A stretch of 40,036 nucleotides of DNA. Origin: Jeotgalicoccus psychrophilus DSM 19085 (GTDB taxonomy: Bacteria > Bacillota > Bacilli > Staphylococcales > Salinicoccaceae). The position numbers and the translations under genes are program-made. The stretch is from assembly GCF_000425845.1 (NCBI RefSeq), contig NZ_AUEF01000019.1, positions 1 to 40,036 of the forward strand. The letters are read 5' to 3'. Below are positions 5,609 through 15,548 of the stretch, one piece after another. A model generated the notes under the pieces. It was not told where the DNA came from. It ran no database searches and worked only from the letters and a program-made list of their open reading frames with translations. Each line of letters starts with the position of its first letter. The stretch's first letter is position 1.

Positions 5609-8600
5609 AACCATTAATCCAGGCTCTCCCTGTTCTAATTTGCACAATGTTATTACTCGTGCCGCCAATGCGATAAAATTCGAGTTGTACCGCCAATCCC
5701 CCGTATGTTGGAGAACCTAAAGGAACGTTAATTTGAAATTCGTTTGAAGGATTATCTCGGAAAACGAGAATATCATCTTTAATCACATCTCTAATACTCG
5801 TACCAGACGGCTTATTGATGAACCGCACAACCACACCCATATACGTGGATGTTGAGGTTGAGTTAAAACGTAAGTTCGCACTGAAAGCAATAGATAAGTA
5901 CCGTCCAGCATGTTGTGTATAACCCATTTCAAATGTTTGTGTTCCAGCCATTGATGTGTTGTAGTTCCTCCCATCAAATGTGACTGTGCCATCGGTAGAC
6001 ATCCACGGTTTGAAGAACACGGGTATACCGAAGCTAGGTACACCATTCTGTACATACGGTACACCGTCCGGGCGCCATATCGTCAATTCGTGCAAGTCAA
6101 GCGTAACGGTGCTTAGTGTTGTTATGAATGCACTCTTAGCCATCATCCGCTCAAACATCGCTGTGGACGAGAATACTCTATCGAGCAACGCTGTGCCGGA
6201 TTTAATCCAATCAGCTTCTATTGTATTCACAGTGAGTAATCTCGAACGAATGTGCGAAGCGTTTAAGTCTACGACATTTAACGTTAATGCGTGCATTTCG
6301 TTGACGAAGTGCGTTTTAGTAATGAGTTCATCTATCCTCGCCGAAGTGGCAAACAACTTATCCACCAATGCCGTACCCACTTGAATATGGTCGGAAGTGA
6401 TAACGTTTGCTGTTAGTTGGTTTGCGAATAACCTTGCGAAGTTACCTTCGATAGCATCGACGGCTAATGATGTGATTTGACCTTTCGCATTCAAGTTGCC
6501 AGTTAAGTTGAAATTACTAACTACAGCATCCAGTGCATCAGGGCTACCTCGGAGTACACTACTTACATCTTCCGCGCCTATTCTCATAGCGCCCAATTGC
6601 CAATAGTCAGGAGTCAGTTTGAAGTCTGTTTGTTTGAGTGTTTTATCATCAACTTCTTGTACTTTGAATGAAATTTGATTTGCTAATTGCTCAACTTGGC
6701 TGACTGCATTGAGCATTGGTGTAGCTTCGCTCCCTCGTTCTAACTTGGCATATATACGACGGTTCGGATTAGTTAAACGAGCAAGACGAACTTCTGTGCC
6801 GTTGTAACTAATCGCACTTAATAATATGTGAGTGCTTGGCGTTGTGAAAGTATTAGTTTCTCCACGTCTTACAGTGATCTGATTACCATATGATGGCTCT
6901 CCTGTTGAATCTGTAAAGTTAATCAACCAGTAATCAATGTTACTATTATCTGGACTATCATCACTGAATGTGTAGGTGACACCACTTGACACCCATATCG
7001 CATTCTCACGTCTTATTCTGATATTACCGGGCAATATATTTCCATTACCTGTACTCCAATACCTCCCCACTTCCCAAGCTTCTTCGGCAATAGGTAGAAG
7101 GTTCGCCTCTATTTCAGACACGTCGTTTAACCATAGCTTACGCTCGTACGCATCTACGGTCTCAAGCACACTCTGCCCATTTGTTGCTTGCCAATCTTCC
7201 ACACGTTGTAAAATAAGTTCGTTGCCTTCGACTGTTTGTTCCACTGATTTTATATATTGATTCAACGTATCAGTTTCTGCATCATACAGGGACTTTGTGA
7301 CGAACTCGCTATAACCATCTTCCAGATTAGTAATCCGCCGAGTGACTTCTTCAATCGACTGCGTCGCATCTTGAGGATGATAGACCCAATCGGTATTGTT
7401 GCTGCCCGTTAAATAAACTAATTTAATATCAATACGTTCTCTCGTAACATCACCGGAAGCGAAGTTTGTACCGATTTGAAACTGACCTGAAACTGTTTCA
7501 CTCGGAATGACAGTTCCATAAGTCCGCCTCCATTTTCCATCGGTGTGTAAATCCGAGAGTGGTTTATCTATATCATCAATGAGATTGTAATAGCCGTCCA
7601 TATCTCCGATGGCCAGCCTATCCAACTCTTTAGCGCCATATGAACGATAATCTACAGCAACAATATATTTTTTCCCTTTTTCTAACGTCACGCCTTCCGT
7701 GAAATGCACACGCGGTTCATTAAATCTTTCGGAATATAGAGTAACAAATTTTATATTTCCTTCTTCCTGAAGTTCCGCGCCTGAATACAGATGAAACATA
7801 TCAGGTTCATCAAAGCGAGTCCCTCGGATCATATTGAAAGTGTTGGAATCGACCTTCCGAAGGCGCTCTTCAAAATTCTGTGATATATCTAAGAATCTTT
7901 GGTCTAATGTGATACTCCGAGATGTGCCGAGAAATTCATCAATATCCATTACGTTTTCTTTCAAGCCGTCAATCAACGTTTGGTGTCCGCTTGTGACCGT
8001 TTCTAAGTCTGTCCGTACTTCGTCCGCTTTTTCCTGCGCTTTCTGTTCTGCGTATTCTTTCGTCTGCGTGATTTCTGTATTTAGGTTATCCGTAAATTCT
8101 GTGCGAGTGCCTTCGATGAGATTTGTCATATTCTCACGGTCAGCTTCGATTTCTGCTTGTTGGTCGATTAAATTCTGCTCGAATTGATTCATTGCAGCAG
8201 TAAACTGGTTGTCTATCCAAGCGTTCCACTCATTTTTAATACGAGTGATTCTGTCGCTAGTGTCTCTTCCTAACCGCTTAATTTGAGCATTGATACGTTT
8301 CATCTGTCGATTCTCAAAGTGATGGAAGTCACCTAACGTGAGTTTGCTAAGCTCCGGATCAAGTAGATTATATTCAATCTTCTCAACACGAGCGCGCTTA
8401 ATAATGCCCGCGGCTTTATACAGAACACCGACTGTATCGCCAAGTTTAAGATTACCAATCCGTGCCACTTCTGTTTTCCACGTGGCTTTAGGCAGACAGT
8501 TTTCAAGTAGCCAGTAGTACGTTGCATCAGCTAATTTCTTTTTATCTTCAATATCCTCAAATACAACTTCCGGTGCAATTCGGGGTTTCACGACACCGTT

Positions 8601-9410
8601 TTCAATAAAGCCGTATTCTGCAGTTGCGGAAGGCAATTCAATATAATTTTGCCCAACTGGTTTAGTAATACCGTCCTTACTCCAAGCGATGTCTCCGAAC
8701 TCTAAACGTGGACCAAAGCCATCACCAGATTCTTCACCGCGTCCACGACCCACCGCAGCAGTATAGACTTCGGATTCATCTTGTTCTTGCGTAAGAGTCA
8801 GCACATTCGTACCATAAGCAAAACGCTGACCGGTCCATAGTCCGATTCGATTTTTCATGATGATGTTCTTACTAATGATTTTACGACCGTCAAACTGCAA
8901 CTCATAGTCAAATTCAACACCATATGTGGAAATTAAATCGTTCCAAGCATCCGTGACACTCGCACGATAAAAGTTAATGTCGTGTCTGTCAGTCACATCG
9001 TAATCAATGATAGTCCAACCTATTGAGTTAAACGCAACATCAGCAGGAGCTTTTGCTTCGCTATCCCTAAAACGTCTGTCATGAATATTCCCCATCGCTT
9101 TTGCTTCATCGAAGAAGATATGCACACCGTCGAATAGTAGAAACTCGCCTTGCTTATTTGCAGTAATGTTGCGTGAGTATATTTTATACAGTTGGAATCT
9201 GTTCTTATCATCGTAGTGTCCGGCAAATTCTGCTTTACCGACGGATTTCTGATAGTTGTATTGCGTACCTTTCTTATCTTCATAAAAAATAGGCACTTCA
9301 ACGGCGAGTTGGTAAATGCCGTTGCGTACCTTGGTTTGTGTTGCGCTATTTATATGCTTTCTTGGGATAATCTTTTGTAGTTTCTTCGTTCTGTCGAATA
9401 AATAAATCAT
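5607..9410 (-). CDS. Tail tip/baseplate protein with receptor-binding region
   Basis: A 1267-aa structural protein. Residues 1-365 match the phage minor structural protein N-terminal (Prophage_tail/Tal) region, the central tail hub below Dit. About 367-480 is a long coiled coil. Two beta-rich, possibly carbohydrate-binding modules follow (about 530-690 and 760-890). Then comes a region of repeated units built on LVDKLFATSARIDEL, LLDRVFSSTAMFERM and similar (about 1000-1110). A terminal beta domain (about 1115-1267) is likely to contact the host surface. No catalytic motif is visible. ATG has GAGGTG upstream and overlaps the Dit stop by four bases. Confidence 0.9.
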   Translation of the reverse strand: MIYLFDRTKKLQKIIPRKHINSATQTKVRNGIYQLAVEVPIFYEDKKGTQYNYQKSVGKAEFAGHYDDKNRFQLYKIYSRNITANKQGEFLLFDGVHIFFDEAKAMGNIHDRRFRDSEAKAPADVAFNSIGWTIIDYDVTDRHDINFYRASVTDAWNDLISTYGVEFDYELQFDGRKIISKNIIMKNRIGLWTGQRFAYGTNVLTLTQEQDESEVYTAAVGRGRGEESGDGFGPRLEFGDIAWSKDGITKPVGQNYIELPSATAEYGFIENGVVKPRIAPEVVFEDIEDKKKLADATYYWLLENCLPKATWKTEVARIGNLKLGDTVGVLYKAAGIIKRARVEKIEYNLLDPELSKLTLGDFHHFENRQMKRINAQIKRLGRDTSDRITRIKNEWNAWIDNQFTAAMNQFEQNLIDQQAEIEADRENMTNLIEGTRTEFTDNLNTEITQTKEYAEQKAQEKADEVRTDLETVTSGHQTLIDGLKENVMDIDEFLGTSRSITLDQRFLDISQNFEERLRKVDSNTFNMIRGTRFDEPDMFHLYSGAELQEEGNIKFVTLYSERFNEPRVHFTEGVTLEKGKKYIVAVDYRSYGAKELDRLAIGDMDGYYNLIDDIDKPLSDLHTDGKWRRTYGTVIPSETVSGQFQIGTNFASGDVTRERIDIKLVYLTGSNNTDWVYHPQDATQSIEEVTRRITNLEDGYSEFVTKSLYDAETDTLNQYIKSVEQTVEGNELILQRVEDWQATNGQSVLETVDAYERKLWLNDVSEIEANLLPIAEEAWEVGRYWSTGNGNILPGNIRIRRENAIWVSSGVTYTFSDDSPDNSNIDYWLINFTDSTGEPSYGNQITVRRGETNTFTTPSTHILLSAISYNGTEVRLARLTNPNRRIYAKLERGSEATPMLNAVSQVEQLANQISFKVQEVDDKTLKQTDFKLTPDYWQLGAMRIGAEDVSSVLRGSPDALDAVVSNFNLTGNLNAKGQITSLAVDAIEGNFARLFANQLTANVITSDHIQVGTALVDKLFATSARIDELITKTHFVNEMHALTLNVVDLNASHIRSRLLTVNTIEADWIKSGTALLDRVFSSTAMFERMMAKSAFITTLSTVTLDLHELTIWRPDGVPYVQNGVPSFGIPVFFKPWMSTDGTVTFDGRNYNTSMAGTQTFEMGYTQHAGRYLSIAFSANLRFNSTSTSTYMGVVVRFINKPSGTSIRDVIKDDILVFRDNPSNEFQINVPLGSPTYGGLAVQLEFYRIGGTSNNIVQIRTGRAWING

Positions 9411-10210
9411 AGGCTGACACCTCTGTAACGTATCGTGATGCTTTGCGGAGTGGGAGTGACGACGATTTGGTCGCCGTTTTTAATTGTGAATTCTTCAAAG
9501 TCAGAATCCAGTTTTAAACCATCCATCGCATCAACTTCATTTGCGCTTCGTGTTAGATATAATTCTTCTAAATCCATTTGATAACGATCGGAAATTAACT
9601 CATGTTCATAGTTTATATTCATTCCTGTGGATGTGTTGCGCATCGACCAGGTTTTTATCCCTGTTTCAAATTGCAATTCAATCACGGGATGTACAGGCTC
9701 TACAGAATCAATTACTAAGCGTTGTGCATTCACATAATCAATGCGTTTCTCAATTTTGTACTTCATCGGATCATGCCATAAGAAGTTTAATGTGACCTCT
9801 TGCTTCAAGCCCTCCTGTGGTACGTCCGCGCCCTCGAATTCAGCATAATACGCTAAGTCCGGCTCATCTTTGAAAGCAATAGCGTTCGCACTTCTTAACC
9901 GACGGTTTAAATCGCTCATAAACGCTTGAATTAGCCCCATTTCATCAGCTTCGATAAATAACACTACCTGAATATTTTTCGCCTTCATACGCTTACCTAG
10001 CACCATTTGACCACTGTATTTAGCAGGTGTCGTCGTTTGAATATCATATTCATTTGTTTGTCGTCCATAGACATTAATTGTTTCTACTCGCAAATCGTTA
10101 TTTGAGTAATAACTGTCGATATTCCGACCATCTACAAGCAATGAAAAAGGCGAACTGATTATCAGCTCACCCGTCTTCTGCCCTGGACTTTCATATTCAA
10201 CTTCAAACAT
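9407..10210 (-). CDS. Distal tail protein (Dit)
   Basis: A 267-aa protein of the Dit/phage tail component family: N-terminal belt domain with SPFSLLVDGRNIDSYY, the segment KNIQVVLFIEADE, and a C-terminal galectin-like beta domain. It forms the hexamer ring joining tail tube and tail-tip protein. It lies between tape measure and Tal genes, the usual order, and shares a one-base overlap with the tape measure stop. AGGAGG precedes ATG. Confidence 0.9.
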   Translation of the reverse strand: MFEVEYESPGQKTGELIISSPFSLLVDGRNIDSYYSNNDLRVETINVYGRQTNEYDIQTTTPAKYSGQMVLGKRMKAKNIQVVLFIEADEMGLIQAFMSDLNRRLRSANAIAFKDEPDLAYYAEFEGADVPQEGLKQEVTLNFLWHDPMKYKIEKRIDYVNAQRLVIDSVEPVHPVIELQFETGIKTWSMRNTSTGMNINYEHELISDRYQMDLEELYLTRSANEVDAMDGLKLDSDFEEFTIKNGDQIVVTPTPQSITIRYRGVSL

Positions 10211-13200
10211 TAATACGCACCTCCTAAATACGATTCTTCTAAGTTTGTAACTCTTGTGTTCTCGTGATTAATATCTTCAGCAAAAGCCCTGTATGAGCGG
10301 TTGCCGAGATTTAAGTTGATGTTGGCATTCTGATTAATTTCAATACCGCGATCTATATCATCTTGCACGCTATGTCTGATATTTCTATCAATCGAGCCAA
10401 TCTGACTATCTATATCAGCAGTAGTCGTTAAGTCAGGTGCAAACGAATTTGTCATATCTCTAGCGACATCCGTCACTGCACCGACTGCTCTACTAGCCAT
10501 GCGGTTAATACCGATTTCCAGTCCTTGCATAGTGTACTCACCGAATGAACGGAATACTCGTGATGGAGAGTTGATTCCGAGTAAGTTTTTAGCACCTGCA
10601 ATGGCATCTCCCACGACAGATTTAGCAGCATCTACCGCAGCGCCTGCCATATTTTTGATACCGTTTATCAACCCTCGAATTAAATCAGCACCTGCACTCA
10701 CCATATCACCGACAAATCCAGTTACAGAAGATACTATTTGGCTCCCCATAGATACCACAGCACTTACTGCATTTGCACCACCGGAAACGATAGCGGAAAC
10801 GAATTGCGACATTCCTGAAGTGATGTTCGACACAATTTGTGACACGAAGCTCACTATGCTACTTATCGCAGAGGAAATGAATGATGCAAAAGTCGATAGT
10901 GCACTTGATGTGCCAGATGCTATGCTACTTACGAAACTACTCATACCAGAAGCGATATTGCTAATTAAACTCGATACAAAACTTACTATCGAACTAATTG
11001 CTGATGATACAAATGATGAAATCGCTGATAACGCACTTACTGTACCGGAAATAATTGAGCTAACAAAGCTCGCCATCGCACTAATAATCGTCGAAACAAT
11101 ACTTGCTCCGAAAGAAACAATTGAACTGATCCCTGATGCAATAAAACTAACTATCGCATTTAACGCACTTGCTGTACCACTAATTATTGATGATACAAAA
11201 GATGCCATTGTTGAAATGATACTGCTGATAATGCTTGCTCCAAATGCAACAATGTTCGCTATAGTTGAAACTATCCATGTAACGAAGTTATTCTTAGCTT
11301 CAATAAGTTTCATTGCTATTGTTAAAGCGAATTGAGTTAAAGAAGATGTTACTGTTGAAGCTAACTGTATGCCCCAAGTAACAATCGCAGCGATAACACT
11401 AGCTACCCATTGAATAATAGAATTGTACGTTTGGGCGAGACCTTCAGAAATTATTGTGACAATCGTATTCCACAACGCTTCAAAAATCCCTTGCCCCTGC
11501 TCTCTGAATTGATTGAACGTTTCAATAATCAGGGCAACACGTTCTTGTATAAATGTCGAGATAAACGTCCAGGCCGTGTTTACAATGTTTCGGAACCATT
11601 CAAGTTCCTGATAAGCCATAACAAATATCGCAACAAGCGCTGTAATCGCAGCAATAACAATGCTGACAGGACCACCTAAGAATGATAATGCAGCGCCCAA
11701 CAAGGAAATAGCACCTTTAACCAGTGCAGATTGAGTGAACAATCTAATCAGCATACCGATGAATGGTAGCAAGACTTTGGTTACGACTAATATTGTTGGC
11801 ACGAGCATCATAAATATACCTGCCAATGTCGTAATAACCCCAATAACTTGCGCTACTATTGGATTCGTTTTAAACAGCTCCGCCGTCCAGGCAATAATCG
11901 CATTAACAACCTCGAGGACAACTTGTGCGATTGGAGCCATAGCAACTGCAAAGTTCACTACCATCATCACGATGTTACCGATTAAGCTGACGACTGTTGG
12001 TCCATTCGTTTGAATGTAATCAATGAATTTCTGAAATCCGTCGGATTCTTTAATAGAGGCGGACCATTCTCTAAATCTCTCCATCATATCCTGTAAACCA
12101 TCTAATACAAGGGAAGTATTTTCTCCGAATGATGAGAACAGGTTAATAATTCCGTGGAAAGCATCACCAAAAATAGAACTGATCTTCGGCATATTCTCAT
12201 TCACATAATCCGTAAATGCTTTAAAACCGTCATTTTCTGCCATACGAGCTGACCAGTCTGCAAACTTAGTGCCCATATCCTCGAATGCACCGGCGACATT
12301 TTCAATCAATGGCATGCCGGCGTTGACCATATCGACTAAACCTTTACCAAACTGTCCCAATCCGTTAATGACACTATCGAATACCGTTGAGCCTTTCGTA
12401 CTCATGTTGTCGTAGAAACGCAGCATTGTTGGCGATTCTTTCATGAACTCTTTAAATTTATTCGTCATACCCGTCATGGATTGAACCACATCGTTGATAA
12501 ATGGTGTTAAGCCTTCCAGTGCAAACTGCGCCCCATAGATAGCTTGTCCCATCTGCATAAATATCCTGTCGATGTTTTGGTCTACAATACCACTCCATGC
12601 CGATTTAATGCTGTCTAAGGCTCGTGTGAAAGCACTGGATGACTCTGTTGCTTCAAAGGCTTCATCGTTGTAGCGAGACAGTACAGAAGCAACTAAGCCG
12701 CCATATGCAGCTGCGCCTAAACCTGCCACACCTAATGCACCCACAAATCCAAGTAAGTTACCGACCGTCACACCTAAAGCATTACCGAGTGCCATAATTG
12801 CTGAAGTTAAGCTTGCGATAATCGGAATTAGAGCACTAAATGATGCAAGTAATCCTCCACGTATGACATTACCCAGTACAATCCCGACTGCAGAAATCAT
12901 CTTTGCAAGTCGCATGAGCTCGTTTTGGAAATTGTCGTTCATTCGATCAACATCATCGACGAATCTTCTTAGGTTATTCCGAGCTCTATCTACTCTGACA
13001 ACTACGTTTTTTACTATGTCTCTTGCCGAAAAACGTCGAGCGAGTGCTTCCGCTTGTAGTAGTCCCCGGCGGAACTTACTAATATCAGCATCAACTTCAG
13101 TTTCGATTTCGTTAGGTAATGCCGTAGCCATCGCTTGCGCTTTCTTAACATTACGCTCAAAATTGCGGATATTCGCTTGAATTTCTGCGATAAATCGACT

Positions 13201-13212
13201 GATGTTATCCAT
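10210..13212 (-). CDS. Tape measure protein
   Basis: A 1000-aa protein that sets tail length and is injected with the DNA. It has an N-terminal coiled coil (1-100), several hydrophobic membrane-like blocks (about 105-180, 405-530), a serine/isoleucine-rich repeat region (658-833), and near the C-terminus the tape-measure signature GINSPSRVFRSFGEYTMQGL (about 879-898). No lysozyme or peptidase domain is visible. AGGAG precedes ATG. Confidence 0.95.
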   Translation of the reverse strand: MDNISRFIAEIQANIRNFERNVKKAQAMATALPNEIETEVDADISKFRRGLLQAEALARRFSARDIVKNVVVRVDRARNNLRRFVDDVDRMNDNFQNELMRLAKMISAVGIVLGNVIRGGLLASFSALIPIIASLTSAIMALGNALGVTVGNLLGFVGALGVAGLGAAAYGGLVASVLSRYNDEAFEATESSSAFTRALDSIKSAWSGIVDQNIDRIFMQMGQAIYGAQFALEGLTPFINDVVQSMTGMTNKFKEFMKESPTMLRFYDNMSTKGSTVFDSVINGLGQFGKGLVDMVNAGMPLIENVAGAFEDMGTKFADWSARMAENDGFKAFTDYVNENMPKISSIFGDAFHGIINLFSSFGENTSLVLDGLQDMMERFREWSASIKESDGFQKFIDYIQTNGPTVVSLIGNIVMMVVNFAVAMAPIAQVVLEVVNAIIAWTAELFKTNPIVAQVIGVITTLAGIFMMLVPTILVVTKVLLPFIGMLIRLFTQSALVKGAISLLGAALSFLGGPVSIVIAAITALVAIFVMAYQELEWFRNIVNTAWTFISTFIQERVALIIETFNQFREQGQGIFEALWNTIVTIISEGLAQTYNSIIQWVASVIAAIVTWGIQLASTVTSSLTQFALTIAMKLIEAKNNFVTWIVSTIANIVAFGASIISSIISTMASFVSSIISGTASALNAIVSFIASGISSIVSFGASIVSTIISAMASFVSSIISGTVSALSAISSFVSSAISSIVSFVSSLISNIASGMSSFVSSIASGTSSALSTFASFISSAISSIVSFVSQIVSNITSGMSQFVSAIVSGGANAVSAVVSMGSQIVSSVTGFVGDMVSAGADLIRGLINGIKNMAGAAVDAAKSVVGDAIAGAKNLLGINSPSRVFRSFGEYTMQGLEIGINRMASRAVGAVTDVARDMTNSFAPDLTTTADIDSQIGSIDRNIRHSVQDDIDRGIEINQNANINLNLGNRSYRAFAEDINHENTRVTNLEESYLGGAY
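10715..11241 (-). repeat. 44-residue tandem repeats in the tape measure gene
   Basis: Residues 658-833 contain four tandem units of 44 residues (132 bp): starts at 658, 702, 746 and 790, the last incomplete. Each carries SFVSSI, SGT-SAL and SSIVSF. Forty-four equals four 11-residue turns, in keeping with a helical tape. Units 1 and 2 are the most alike. Confidence 0.85.
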
Positions 13213-13235
13213 CGCTCCACTCCTTTCTTACTTAT

Positions 13236-13718
13236 CTATTTTGAATTTTTATTATCTAACCAGCGTTGCAATGCTCGTTGTCTGACAATGCGTTTTGCAC
13301 GTTCATGTTTGCGCTTTTGTTCTTTATCAAATTCATAAGATGATTTTGTTTGATTAATTAGCGCACGTTCTTCATCAAGCTTTTTACTGATGGCCTTAAC
13401 GTTTTTACCATTATTTAATTGAGCGAACATAATGGATTGTGTACGCATATCTTCCAGGCCGTCTAATCGGCGGTGCCTGGCACCCTTAATCATTTGCTCC
13501 CATTCGTGCGGAGTCAGTAATTCTAACTCTTGAACAGAAATATAGCCGATTAACTGGATTGTCTTTTCAATCACATAATCAAAATCTAAGCCTTGACTTC
13601 GTACGGCGGATTGCCTGTGATTTCCTCGTACAGTTCCTTGAACATTTCGATTGAATCCTTCTGTTTGTCTTTCTCCTCGCCTTTCAGCTTCGAATAAGAA
13701 CGATGCATCATGAACCAT
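13236..13718 (-). CDS. Tail assembly chaperone, second part (gpT-like)
   Basis: An open frame in the -1 frame relative to 13586-14080, overlapping it by 133 bases and running to the tape measure gene. After the overlap it encodes YISVQELELLTPHEWEQM and a long charged helix with a basic end (NKNSK). In lambda-like phages this frame is reached by programmed -1 frameshifting to give a G-T fusion. I find no canonical XXXYYYZ heptamer in the overlap, so the mode of expression (cryptic slip, or own start such as GTG near 13575) is open. The coordinates cover the whole open frame. Confidence 0.65.
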   Translation of the reverse strand: MVHDASFLFEAERRGERQTEGFNRNVQGTVRGNHRQSAVRSQGLDFDYVIEKTIQLIGYISVQELELLTPHEWEQMIKGARHRRLDGLEDMRTQSIMFAQLNNGKNVKAISKKLDEERALINQTKSSYEFDKEQKRKHERAKRIVRQRALQRWLDNKNSK

Positions 13719-14080
13719 AGTGTCTGTAGCTTTCCCTTGTAGTACCCGCCCTCATTGAGTAAGCGTAAAGCTCCAACAAAATAAGGATGTAAGTCTGATT
13801 CATCCGCAATATCTTCAATCGCTTCAGCAATATCTTCTAAAGATGGCGCTTCTTTTTTATAATGTGATGTCCCACAATGCCAGAACTTAACAAGCGCATC
13901 AGGGTCTTGCTGCATAAGCCCCATAAAGATAGATGTCACTCCGTCACCTTTTTGTTCTTTACCTGTTTCTTCATTCAATTCATTTTTAGCGTACTTTTCA
14001 GCCGTTTTACCAAATAAATAAGTGCCTTTTGCTTTATATACATTTTCATTAATTCTTAATTCCTTAATCGCTTCAGTCAT
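13586..14080 (-). CDS. Tail assembly chaperone (gpG-like)
   Basis: A 164-aa protein between major tail protein and tape measure genes, the position of gpG. It is largely helical with a central segment LEDIAEAIEDIADESDLHPY. It coats the tape measure during tail assembly and is absent from virions in the known systems. GGAAGGA precedes ATG. The assignment rests on position, size and the overlapping second frame. Confidence 0.8.
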   Translation of the reverse strand: MTEAIKELRINENVYKAKGTYLFGKTAEKYAKNELNEETGKEQKGDGVTSIFMGLMQQDPDALVKFWHCGTSHYKKEAPSLEDIAEAIEDIADESDLHPYFVGALRLLNEGGYYKGKLQTLWFMMHRSYSKLKGEEKDKQKDSIEMFKELYEEITGNPPYEVKA

Positions 14081-14111
14081 AAAAATCTTCCTTCCAATTC
14101 AAAATAGATAA

Positions 14112-14138
14112 ATAAAAAAGAGTGGCAAAAGCCACCCT
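14112..14138 (-). terminator. Terminator after the major tail protein gene
   Basis: GTGGC-AAAA-GCCAC stem; on the minus strand TCTTTTTT follows. It probably lowers expression of downstream tail genes relative to the abundant tail tube protein. Confidence 0.8.
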
Positions 14139-14142
14139 GTTA

Positions 14143-14682
14143 TTAAACTTCTTGTGTCGTTGCATCTTCCAAATCGCCTGTTGCAGCTCCGATTTCTTCG
14201 TATGCTACTTGTCCTGCGAGTGATGGATCTAAAATTTCATCTGGTAGTTTCGGCTCTTCACCATCAGCCGAGTTAAGTTTCACTTTAAGCGATACTTCAA
14301 TTGTGTCGGATTCATCATCAACAGATAATGAGCGTGACTCAGGGATTACATAAGCGAAAGTTGAGTTATGTTTTGCAGTTTCTCCTGTACCAACTAAAGT
14401 GTTATCGATAATCCAAAAACGCATCTGTCTACCGTATTTACATGCGTCTTTAAAATCTCTATCTGCCGTAAATGTTGGATCATAGGGGAACGTCACCGAA
14501 ATCGTTTCTTCAACTATGCCCCCACTCCAATCTTTACGATTACCTTTGATTGATTCTCTTAATTCGTTCTCAATTTCATGTGAAAATTCACTCGTGCCAG
14601 TCATGACATAATTTTCAGCTGTTGCTTGTGCTGTGGGAACGCTTGTCGGAATACCTAGTAAAGTCCATTTATCTACTGCCAT
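14143..14682 (-). CDS. Major tail protein (TP901-1 type)
   Basis: A 179-aa tail tube subunit with the beta-rich pattern of TP901-1-like major tail proteins: EFSHEIENELRESIKGNRKD, then DWSGGIVEETISVTFPYDP and the strand-rich C-terminal half, with an acidic tail. AAGGAGATG precedes ATG. A terminator follows directly, as expected for a highly expressed structural gene. Confidence 0.9.
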   Translation of the reverse strand: MAVDKWTLLGIPTSVPTAQATAENYVMTGTSEFSHEIENELRESIKGNRKDWSGGIVEETISVTFPYDPTFTADRDFKDACKYGRQMRFWIIDNTLVGTGETAKHNSTFAYVIPESRSLSVDDESDTIEVSLKVKLNSADGEEPKLPDEILDPSLAGQVAYEEIGAATGDLEDATTQEV

Positions 14683-14687
14683 TTACT

Positions 14688-15149
14688 TCATCTCCTTGTT
14701 AAATGTTTAACGACATACCGCAATTGCAATATGCCGTGTGATGTTTCTAAATCTATATCTGGAATCGTTTGTTTATTAATCAGTCTGATTCTTTCAACTT
14801 CGTAATATTGCATGACCGGATTAGCCGTCGCATAGTGTTCTAAATCGGTCAGTAAGACACGGGTCATGTCTGCCGTTGTATACCTACCGGAGCGATAATA
14901 CAGATGCAGTGTGAGTGAGATTTCTTCCGTGTGTGAAGCACTGGAATACGCTCTCGATATACTGGATTCTCCGACAATAATATATGTGAACGGTGTAATC
15001 TTGTTCATGTTTTCGTCATAGCCGATACCGTCTTGCTGTCTGTCGTAAATGTTCCCATTCACTTTTTCCATCATTGGAGATTGCAGTAGGTTATTCATGA
15101 CAGAACGCACTAAATCTTGTTCAGCTGATTTATATCGTTGCACCTGCAT
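14688..15149 (-). CDS. Tail completion/terminator protein (DUF3168-like)
   Basis: About 153 aa. Position after the HK97-gp10 protein and before major tail protein, plus the N-terminal helix (DLVRSVMNNLLQSP) and pattern PFTYIIVGESSISRAY, fit the DUF3168 tail-completion family that caps the tail tube at the neck. The start at 15149 is part of TGATG, overlapping the stop of the preceding gene, so translation is coupled. Confidence 0.8.
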   Translation of the reverse strand: MQVQRYKSAEQDLVRSVMNNLLQSPMMEKVNGNIYDRQQDGIGYDENMNKITPFTYIIVGESSISRAYSSASHTEEISLTLHLYYRSGRYTTADMTRVLLTDLEHYATANPVMQYYEVERIRLINKQTIPDIDLETSHGILQLRYVVKHLTRR

Positions 15150-15547
15150 CACCCCCTAAAGTAGTTTTTAAAGTATTGTTCAGTAATATCCATTGTCGGT
15201 CTCCAAAACGGCTGAGCGACCATGCCATAAGTTGTGAAGAATTGACCGTCTTTGTAGTATGTCCATGGTATTTTCTTAGCTCGTGAACCTCCTGGGCCAG
15301 TCGCATGGATTCCTGTGCCATATTCAAGGTAAATCGCAATGGGAGACCCCACTAATACAGTACCGTTAAAGCCTCTGTATGTTGATTCGATGGAATCACG
15401 AGTATCACCCGTATCCACCGCTATACGCCGCCTAGATTCGTTATATGCGATTTCTGTAGTCGTTTCGATACCACGCTCTGCCCAATCCTTTACATCGTTT
15501 GACCACTCTTCTAAATCAACAACGATTCTATTTGTTCGAGCCACCAC
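15149..15547 (-). CDS. HK97 gp10-family head-tail protein
   Basis: A 132-aa neck protein. VDTGDTRDSI (about residues 44-53) and the later IAIYLEYGTGIHATGPGG are hallmarks of the HK97-gp10 family. It acts at the head-tail joint. The start is GTG 15547 (or GTG 15544), with AAAGGG upstream; an ATG at 15549 is in another frame. Confidence 0.9.
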   Translation of the reverse strand: MVARTNRIVVDLEEWSNDVKDWAERGIETTTEIAYNESRRRIAVDTGDTRDSIESTYRGFNGTVLVGSPIAIYLEYGTGIHATGPGGSRAKKIPWTYYKDGQFFTTYGMVAQPFWRPTMDITEQYFKNYFRG

Positions 15548-15548
15548 A

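Noticed and set aside
5980-6384. + strand reading frame opposite the tail-tip gene
   Set aside because: Lies entirely within a well-supported gene on the other strand and has no ribosome site or family resemblance.
10499-11335. Long + strand reading frame opposite the tape measure gene
   Set aside because: It is antisense to the repetitive Ser/Ile/Ala-rich part of the tape measure, has no ribosome site, and exists because of that region's codon composition.
13586-13718. A programmed -1 slippery site in the tail chaperone overlap
   Set aside because: Every in-frame codon pair in the overlap was read; none allows X-XXY-YYZ re-pairing, so I do not mark a site.
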